Shown one piece after another: positions 58,686-64,000 of a stretch of DNA of 64,000 bases; position 1 is the stretch's first letter, and each line of letters opens with the position of its first letter. Source of the stretch: JAGPUQ01 sp050179115 (GTDB lineage Bacteria; Pseudomonadota; Gammaproteobacteria; Pseudomonadales; Porticoccaceae); NCBI GenBank assembly GCA_050179115.1, contig JBFXFL010000004.1, positions 40,444 through 104,443 on the forward strand. Direction: 5' to 3'. The notes beneath the pieces are model-generated. The model ran no database searches. It had not been told where the DNA came from and worked only from the letters and a program-made list of their open reading frames with translations. Position numbers and translations under genes: made by a program.

Positions 58686-61120
58686 CAACCTTACCAAGCC
58701 AGGCAAGAGAGACAGACGCAGGCGTTTACGACTCGTCCTCCATAAAGGTGCTCAAGGGACTTGATGCAGTACGCAAGCGGCCCGGGATGTACATCGGCGA
58801 CACCGATGACGGCACTGGCTTGCACCACATGGTGTTCGAGTTGGTGGACAATGCGATTGACGAGGCGTTGGCAGGGCACTGCACCGAAGTTTCTGTAACC
58901 ATTCACGCCGATGAATCTGTCACGGTGACCGATAACGGTCGAGGAATCCCGGTCGATCAGCATGAGGAGGGCGTATCGGCAGCTGAAGTGATCATGACGG
59001 TGCTACACGCCGGTGGCAAGTTCGACGACAACACCTACAAGGTCTCCGGCGGGCTGCACGGAGTTGGGGTCTCGGTAGTCAATGCATTGTCCGAGAAGCT
59101 CCACCTCACCATCCGTCGCGACCGTAAGGTGCACGAGCAGATTTATCGCCACGGCGTTCCTGAAGCGCCTTTGGCGGTGGTCGGAGATTGCGCTGGCTCA
59201 GGAAGCGAAGTGCGCTTTTGGCCGTCCCCCGAGACCTTTACCAGCATCAAGTTTCACTACGAGATACTGGCGAATCGGCTGCGTGAACTGTCGTTTCTCA
59301 ACTCGGGTGTCCGCATCGTTCTTTCCGATCAACGGAGTGGAAAACAGGATATTTATCAATATGATGGCGGCCTGAAAGCCTTCGTCGAGTTCCTCAATCA
59401 GAATCGGACGCCGCTCAATCGCGTCGTGCATTTCAACACCCAGCGGGATGACGGTACCGGCGTCGAAGTGGCCCTGCAGTGGAACGACGGCTACCAGGAA
59501 AACATCCTCACCTACACCAACAATATTCCCCAGCGAGATGGTGGCACGCACCTCGCGGGCTTTCGCGCAGCGCTCACCCGCACCTTGAACAACTACATGG
59601 AGCGCGAGGGAGTGCTGGCGCGCACCAAGATCTCGCCGTCCGGGGATGACGCACGCGAGGGCCTCACCGCGATCATTTCGGTCAAGGTCCCGGATCCGAA
59701 ATTTTCGTCCCAGACCAAGGAAAAGCTGGTCAGCTCTGAAGTGAAAGTCGCCGTGGAACAGGAAATGGCGCGGGCGTTCGGGGACTATCTGCTGGAGAAC
59801 CCCGGAGAAGCAAAGCATATTGTCGGGAAGGTGGTCGACGCCGCGCGCGCCCGGGAGGCCGCGCGACGGGCCCGCGAAATGACCCGCCGCAAAGGTGCGC
59901 TGGATCTGGCGGGCCTGCCCGGTAAGCTCGCCGATTGTCAGGAGAAGGATCCGGGGCGCTCAGAACTCTTCCTGGTCGAGGGTGATTCCGCTGGCGGGTC
60001 GGCCAAGCAGGGCAGGGACCGTCGCACCCAGGCGATCCTGCCGCTGAAGGGCAAGATTCTCAACGTTGAAAAGGCGCGCTTCGACAAAATGCTGTCCAGC
60101 GCCGAAGTAGGCACCCTGATCATCGCGCTCGGTTGCGGGATCGGAACCACCGAATTCAATCCTGACAAGCTTCGTTATCACACGATTGTCATCATGACCG
60201 ACGCAGATGTGGACGGTTCTCATATCCGTACCCTGTTGCTGACCTTTTTCTTCCGGCAGATGCGCGAACTGGTCGAGCGCGGCCACCTGTACATTGCGCA
60301 ACCACCACTCTATAAGATCGCGAAAGGAAAGCAGGATCAGTACCTTAAGGACGATGCGGCGCTGGAGGAGTTTCTCACCAATACCGCCATCAGCGACGCC
60401 AGCCTGCATTTGAGCGCTGATGCTCCCGGGTTGCGGGCCGAAGCGCTGGAAGCCCTGGTGAATGATCACCGGCGCCTGATGGCGGTTGTAGAACGCATGT
60501 CGCGCGCCTACCCGCGAGAGCTGCTGCTACGTATGGCGGAAGCGCCGGTGCTCAGTGTAGAGCAGCTTGGCCGTCAGGAGGAGGTGGATGCCTGGGTTGC
60601 CGCCCTGGCAGAAGATATCGCTGGCGGTAGTGCCGCCGCCGGCTACCGGATGAGCGTATTCCGCGATCCGGAGCGGTCGCTGTTCCTACCCTGCTGTGAT
60701 CTGGTAACCCACGGCGTCGGGACGAGATTTCTCGTGACCCCGGACTTTCTTGATTCGGCCGAATATCGTGCGTTGACGACGCGGGGACACCTGTTCAAGG
60801 GGCTCCTGGAGCCTGGCGCCTACATAGCTCGCGGAGAGAAAAAGGCTTCTGTGGCAAGCTTTGAAGCCGCACTGGCCTGGCTGATGGTAGAGGCGCGGCG
60901 CGGCTATACCGTGCAGCGCTACAAAGGTCTTGGGGAGATGAATCCGGAGCAACTGTGGGATACCACGATGAATCCCGAGACCCGGCGGTTATTGAAGGTG
61001 ACCATCGAAGATGCGATCGCCGCCGATCAAATGTTCAGCACCCTGATGGGCGATGTGGTCGAACCGCGGCGCGCTTTTATCGAGGCCAATGCCCTGTCGG
61101 TCGCTAACCTGGACATCTAA
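58682..61120 (+). CDS. gyrB: DNA gyrase subunit B
   Basis: GyrB is the ATPase half of the type II topoisomerase that introduces negative supercoils. The 812-residue product starts at GTG 58682, sharing bases with the recF stop; GAGAG lies just upstream. Motifs are SSSIKVLKGLDAVRKRPGMYIGDTDDGTGLHHMVFELVDNAIDEA, GRGIPVD, GGLHGVGVSVVNALS, the TOPRIM metal site LVEGDSAGGSAKQGRDRRTQAILPLKGKILNVEKA and MTDADVDGSHIRTLLLTFF, and the C-terminal QRYKGLGEMNPEQLWDTTMNPETR. The C-terminal insertion typical of gammaproteobacterial GyrB is present. Confidence 0.98.
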   Translation: MTTLPSQARETDAGVYDSSSIKVLKGLDAVRKRPGMYIGDTDDGTGLHHMVFELVDNAIDEALAGHCTEVSVTIHADESVTVTDNGRGIPVDQHEEGVSAAEVIMTVLHAGGKFDDNTYKVSGGLHGVGVSVVNALSEKLHLTIRRDRKVHEQIYRHGVPEAPLAVVGDCAGSGSEVRFWPSPETFTSIKFHYEILANRLRELSFLNSGVRIVLSDQRSGKQDIYQYDGGLKAFVEFLNQNRTPLNRVVHFNTQRDDGTGVEVALQWNDGYQENILTYTNNIPQRDGGTHLAGFRAALTRTLNNYMEREGVLARTKISPSGDDAREGLTAIISVKVPDPKFSSQTKEKLVSSEVKVAVEQEMARAFGDYLLENPGEAKHIVGKVVDAARAREAARRAREMTRRKGALDLAGLPGKLADCQEKDPGRSELFLVEGDSAGGSAKQGRDRRTQAILPLKGKILNVEKARFDKMLSSAEVGTLIIALGCGIGTTEFNPDKLRYHTIVIMTDADVDGSHIRTLLLTFFFRQMRELVERGHLYIAQPPLYKIAKGKQDQYLKDDAALEEFLTNTAISDASLHLSADAPGLRAEALEALVNDHRRLMAVVERMSRAYPRELLLRMAEAPVLSVEQLGRQEEVDAWVAALAEDIAGGSAAAGYRMSVFRDPERSLFLPCCDLVTHGVGTRFLVTPDFLDSAEYRALTTRGHLFKGLLEPGAYIARGEKKASVASFEAALAWLMVEARRGYTVQRYKGLGEMNPEQLWDTTMNPETRRLLKVTIEDAIAADQMFSTLMGDVVEPRRAFIEANALSVANLDI

Positions 61121-61432
61121 CCGGGAGTGAGAGTGCCCACCGATCCGCTTGATTCACGCCGCCGTACCAGTGCCGTACCACAGAGAGACGTTCACTCTGC
61201 TGGAAAAGATCGCGAGTGCGGTTAGCGCCGGTGTACGGCGCGCATCAAAACGGATATCTGCCAAAGCTGTTCAACCGGCAGGGCTGGATTGGGGGGTTTC
61301 GACATGGCCCCCGGCGCGGTAACGGAACGCACACGGCAACAGACCGTGGCAGGGCGTTTGCGGGGTGGCCATAATGGAAGGTTGCTCGCTTGGCGCATTC
61401 CCGCGCGCGTACCCGGGTAATTTCAACGGCAG
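61121..61432. other. Spacer after gyrB with no recognised gene
   Basis: This 312-base stretch contains no frame with family-like features. The only structure I see is a short stem GCGCCG/CGGCGC with a 5-base loop (61225-61241), lacking a T run, which could be a weak gyrB terminator. CCGTACC is repeated around 61165-61180. Confidence 0.5.
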
Positions 61433-61588
61433 CTACGGCCTTCCGCCAAAAAGCTGATCTTCCTTGCGCCGGCCACGGTTCTTGCGGCGGTCTTCCCGGT
61501 CCGGCTCAAAGCGCACCTCCTCACGCCGGTCGTTTTTTTTTCGGCGTTGCTCGCGACGCCGCTCGGGACCCATGTAGGTGTCCGCCAT
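61433..61588 (-). CDS. Small highly charged protein, 51 residues
   Basis: The reverse strand encodes MADTYMGPERRREQRRKK, then an Arg/Asp/Glu-rich body (EVRFEPDREDRRKNRGRRKED) ending in GGRP and TAG. GGAG lies seven bases before the ATG at 61588; an ATG two codons earlier is too close to it. The GPERR...RR...DRR...RFE.D..DRR pattern recalls short conserved gammaproteobacterial proteins of unknown function. It is strongly charged and probably disordered, perhaps nucleic-acid binding. It converges with gyrB and is preceded by plsC, 65 bases away on the same strand. Confidence 0.7.
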   Translation of the reverse strand: MADTYMGPERRREQRRKKNDRREEVRFEPDREDRRKNRGRRKEDQLFGGRP

Positions 61589-61653
61589 AGCCATGCTCCG
61601 TCACATCAGGTGGAATATCTCTGCAAAATCATAGCACCGGGTGCATGCCCCGG

Positions 61654-62376
61654 CTAACCGGTCAGCCGGATAAGGGTCGCGTTCATCCATTCGGCGACGT
61701 CATTTGTGATGGACTTGGCATCCCGCCCTACAGTGGAGATGGGCTTCCCGAATACCAGCGTGATGGTGCCGGGATACTTGATGAATCTGTGGGCGGGCCA
61801 GCAGGCTCCCGCATTGTGGCAGACCGGCAGCACGGGAACCCCGGCGGCAATCGCCAACGCTGCGCCGCTGCGATTGAATTTGGGCGCGGCCGCACCCGCG
61901 TCGATGCGGGTGCCTTCGGGGTAGAGCAGCACGTTCATTCCGGCGTCCAGGCGCGCGCGACCCTGCTGCATAACTTGGCGCAGCGCCTCGCGGGGATTAC
62001 CGCGGTCGATGGCGATGGGCGCAACTACGGCGAGGCCCCAGCCAAAGAAAGGGATCTTCAGCAGCTCCCGTTTGAGAACCGTGCTCACAGGGCGCAGCAA
62101 CCGCTGCAGGTAATAGGTCTCCCAGCTGGACTGATGCTTGCTGAGTGCGACAAAGGGCCGTGGCGGGATATTTTCCAACCCTTCAACCCGCAGCTTCACT
62201 CCGCAGCAGAGACGCAGCCAGGCCACCACCAGGGCATTGGCGGTGGTCGCCAGGGTTTGCCGCGGCGCTTGTGGCAGCAGCAGCCCCACGGTGAACGCAA
62301 GGGTTGAAAAAAACCCGACGATGACGACGTAGCCGCAATAAAACGCCAGTGAACGCAACGCCAACCACAGTTTCAT
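61654..62376 (-). CDS. Lysophospholipid acyltransferase, PlsC-like
   Basis: It probably acylates 1-acyl-glycerol 3-phosphate or a related lysophospholipid at the inner membrane. The 240-residue product has an N-terminal membrane helix (YCGYVVIVGFFSTLAFTVGLLLP), the acyltransferase motif in ALSKHQSSWETYYL (HX4E in place of the commoner HX4D), substrate motif LLYPEGTRIDAG and VLPVCHNAGACW. It overlaps gmhB by four bases. The gmhB-plsC pair downstream of glyS is common in gammaproteobacteria. Confidence 0.9.
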   Translation of the reverse strand: MKLWLALRSLAFYCGYVVIVGFFSTLAFTVGLLLPQAPRQTLATTANALVVAWLRLCCGVKLRVEGLENIPPRPFVALSKHQSSWETYYLQRLLRPVSTVLKRELLKIPFFGWGLAVVAPIAIDRGNPREALRQVMQQGRARLDAGMNVLLYPEGTRIDAGAAAPKFNRSGAALAIAAGVPVLPVCHNAGACWPAHRFIKYPGTITLVFGKPISTVGRDAKSITNDVAEWMNATLIRLTG

Positions 62377-62936
62377 GATGGCTGTTTCGAGATCAGGAAA
62401 TCGGCAGCGGCGGCCAGATCATCCAGCACGACGATGTCGTGCAGCCGGGCATCGGGGTGTGAAGTGAGTGCACACTCTGTCGCCACACCATTGCCGGTGC
62501 GCACCAGGATCGGTGCGCACCCCACCGCGACCGCCGCCTCCAGGTCGCGCAGGCTATCGCCTATTGCGGGGATCCCCATCAATTCGATAGCAAACTGCGT
62601 GGCGATGGTCTGCAAAAGACCGGGCCGGGGCTTGCGGCAGTCGCAGCCATCCTCGGGCACATGGGGGCAACAAAAAATGCCGGCGATGCGGCCCCCGGCG
62701 GCGGCCACCAAACGCTCCAGCTCGCGGTGCATGGCGGCGAGCGCCTCAGGCGCGATCAAGCCGCGTCCCACCCCAGACTGGTTCGTGGCAACTGCCACCC
62801 GGAACCCGGCGCGGCACAGGCGCGCGATGGCGTCGATGCTGCCGGGCAGCGGCCGCCATTCGTCCAGATTTCTGATGAAATGGTCAGAGTCAGCGTTGAT
62901 CACGCCATCCCGGTCCAGGATCACCCAGGGGGTCAT
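62373..62936 (-). CDS. gmhB: D-glycero-beta-D-manno-heptose-1,7-bisphosphate 7-phosphatase
   Basis: GmhB removes the 7-phosphate in ADP-heptose synthesis for the LPS inner core. The 187-residue HAD enzyme starts MTPWVILDRDGVIN (DxD nucleophile motif), with ATNQSGVGRGLI, a zinc-binding CCPHVPEDGCDCRKPRPGLL and IPAIGDSLRDLEAAVAVGC. It overlaps glyS and plsC by four bases each. Confidence 0.96.
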   Translation of the reverse strand: MTPWVILDRDGVINADSDHFIRNLDEWRPLPGSIDAIARLCRAGFRVAVATNQSGVGRGLIAPEALAAMHRELERLVAAAGGRIAGIFCCPHVPEDGCDCRKPRPGLLQTIATQFAIELMGIPAIGDSLRDLEAAVAVGCAPILVRTGNGVATECALTSHPDARLHDIVVLDDLAAAADFLISKQPS

Positions 62937-64000
62937 TGGGCTCCGGTCCGCGCCGCGAGCTGGGAGAGGTCGGCGATGGCGATAAACCGCGCACGCAGCG
63001 CAGCCAGCAATCGCAGGCGATTGCAGCGCAGGGCCGCATCGTCAGCCATCACCATGACATCCCTGAAAAATTGATCGACCGGATCCCGCAATTGCCGGAG
63101 GGCGTCGAGCGCCGCACTGTAATCGCTGCGGGAAACCAACTCCTGCAACCGGAGATCCGTCGCACCCAGGCGCTCCCAGAGCGCATGCTCGGCTTCCGCC
63201 TCAAACAGAGCCGGGTCCACGGCGCCGCCATCCAGGGTTTGCTGCTGTTGCAGATTGGCGATGCGCTTGTCGGTGGCGACCAGGCTGGCCGCCTCCGGCA
63301 GCTTGGCAAAGGCTTCCACTGCCACCATGCGTCGCCAGAGATCGAGCGGTTTGGCAACGCCAAGATCGGACACCGAAAGAAAGACCTCGGTTGAAATGCC
63401 CTGTTCTTCGCTGAAGGCGCGCAATCTGCCCAGGATGTAGGCAAGCACGCGGTTTGCCAGCGCCTCGGGTTCGCCGAGTTGCTCATGGCCGCGTGCGGCC
63501 GCAACCAGCAAGGGCTTGAGATCCAGATCGAGCTCGCACTCGATGAGGATGCGCAGTATGGCGATGCTGGCGCGACGCAGTCCGAAAGGGTCGCGGGAGC
63601 CGGTCGGTTCCAGACCCACGCCGAAGATGCCGGTCAGGGTGTCGAGGCGGTCAGCCAATGCGAGCACGATGCCCGCCGGCGTCGCCGGCAGCACATCGCT
63701 GGCGTGGCGCGGCAGGTAATGTTCGAACAGCGCCTCGGCCACTTCGGTTGCTTCGCCATCGTGCCTTGCGTAGTAGCGGCCCATGACGCCCTGCAGCTCG
63801 CCAAATTCCTGCACCATGGCGCTGACCAGATCCGACTTGGCGAGCTCGGCGCTGCGTATGGCGTGGTCGCTGTCGGCCCCGATCTGCGGCGCCAGGAACG
63901 CGCACAGTCGAGCGAGACGCTCGGTCTTGTCGTAAAGGGTTCCCAGGCGGTCCTGGTAGACGATGGTCCGGAGTCGCTCGCGCCGTGCCGCCAGGGTGGT
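62933..64000 (-). CDS. glyS: Glycyl-tRNA synthetase beta subunit (5' part beyond window)
   Basis: GlyS with GlyQ charges tRNA-Gly in the tetrameric bacterial enzyme. 355 C-terminal residues are visible, open to the window edge. They include TLYDKTERLARLCAFLAPQIGADSDHAIRSAELAKSDLVSAMVQEFGELQGVMGRYYARHDGE, LALADRLDTLTGIFGVGLEPTGSRDPFGLRRASIAILRIL and a C-terminal anticodon-binding region with DQFFRDVMVMADDAALRCNRLRLL. The stop overlaps the gmhB start by four bases. Confidence 0.97.
   Translation of the reverse strand, partial: TTLAARRERLRTIVYQDRLGTLYDKTERLARLCAFLAPQIGADSDHAIRSAELAKSDLVSAMVQEFGELQGVMGRYYARHDGEATEVAEALFEHYLPRHASDVLPATPAGIVLALADRLDTLTGIFGVGLEPTGSRDPFGLRRASIAILRILIECELDLDLKPLLVAAARGHEQLGEPEALANRVLAYILGRLRAFSEEQGISTEVFLSVSDLGVAKPLDLWRRMVAVEAFAKLPEAASLVATDKRIANLQQQQTLDGGAVDPALFEAEAEHALWERLGATDLRLQELVSRSDYSAALDALRQLRDPVDQFFRDVMVMADDAALRCNRLRLLAALRARFIAIADLSQLAARTGAQ

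Overview
This window is the replication-origin neighbourhood of a high-GC gammaproteobacterium. The evidence is an E. coli/Pseudomonas-type gene set with gammaproteobacterial synteny: glnA-ntrB-ntrC, yibN-grxC-secB opposite gpmI-envC-ctpA, glyA-nrdR-ribD-ribE-ribBA-ribH-nusB-thiL-pgpA, engB opposite cytochrome c4-dsbA, atpIBEFHAGDC-glmU-glmS, mnmG-rsmG-parA-parB, dnaA-dnaN-recF-gyrB, and plsC-gmhB-glyS. A PHA synthase locus suggests a polyester-storing organism. No species can be named from sequence alone. Two runs of exactly 100 N (30604-30703 and 50463-50562) are scaffold gaps, so this is probably a draft or metagenome-derived assembly.

Layout. 1-6 kb: thiI (cut by the window edge), then glnA behind a textbook sigma-54 promoter, a DUF4124 protein and the NtrB/NtrC pair that would drive that promoter. 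6-12 kb: yibN-grxC-secB on the minus strand facing gpmI-envC-ctpA, then a small DUF6316-like gene. 12-21 kb: a long minus-strand housekeeping run from glyA through the riboflavin genes, nusB, thiL and pgpA to an aspartic protease and a lone hisF. 20.7-25 kb: a polyhydroxyalkanoate locus with phaP divergent from a PadR regulator, a short PhaR/PhaE-like subunit and phaC, flanked by a GNAT acetyltransferase and an alpha/beta hydrolase. 25-35.8 kb: a CocE-type hydrolase, tRNA-Met, a PHP exonuclease (Rnm), a NodIJ-like ABC exporter, sodC, engB (broken by a gap), cytochrome c4, dsbA, tRNA-Thr, an L,D-transpeptidase-like protein and an ABC-F ATPase.

35.9-50.5 kb is one minus-strand block: glmS, glmU, the complete F1Fo ATP synthase operon, parB, parA, rsmG and a 5'-truncated mnmG. 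50.6-61.1 kb is plus strand: rpmH-rnpA-yidD-yidC-mnmE, a putative oriC with DnaA boxes and an AT-rich tract, then dnaA-dnaN-recF-gyrB. The window closes with a 51-residue charged protein, plsC, gmhB and the 3' part of glyS, all on the minus strand.

Points that stand out: (i) the rpmH-mnmE block runs towards dnaA, opposite to the usual gammaproteobacterial arrangement, and one end of the apparent inversion is an assembly gap; (ii) two parS sites, one perfect, lie inside recF and match the parAB genes in the window; (iii) the phaP promoter is covered by a long imperfect palindrome next to a PadR gene, in a cluster whose contents resemble Bacillus class IV pha loci; (iv) the glnA promoter has a perfectly spaced -24/-12 element and two identical upstream half-conserved NtrC-like sites. 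The rest is ordinary core genome; I saw no CRISPR, phage or insertion sequence.
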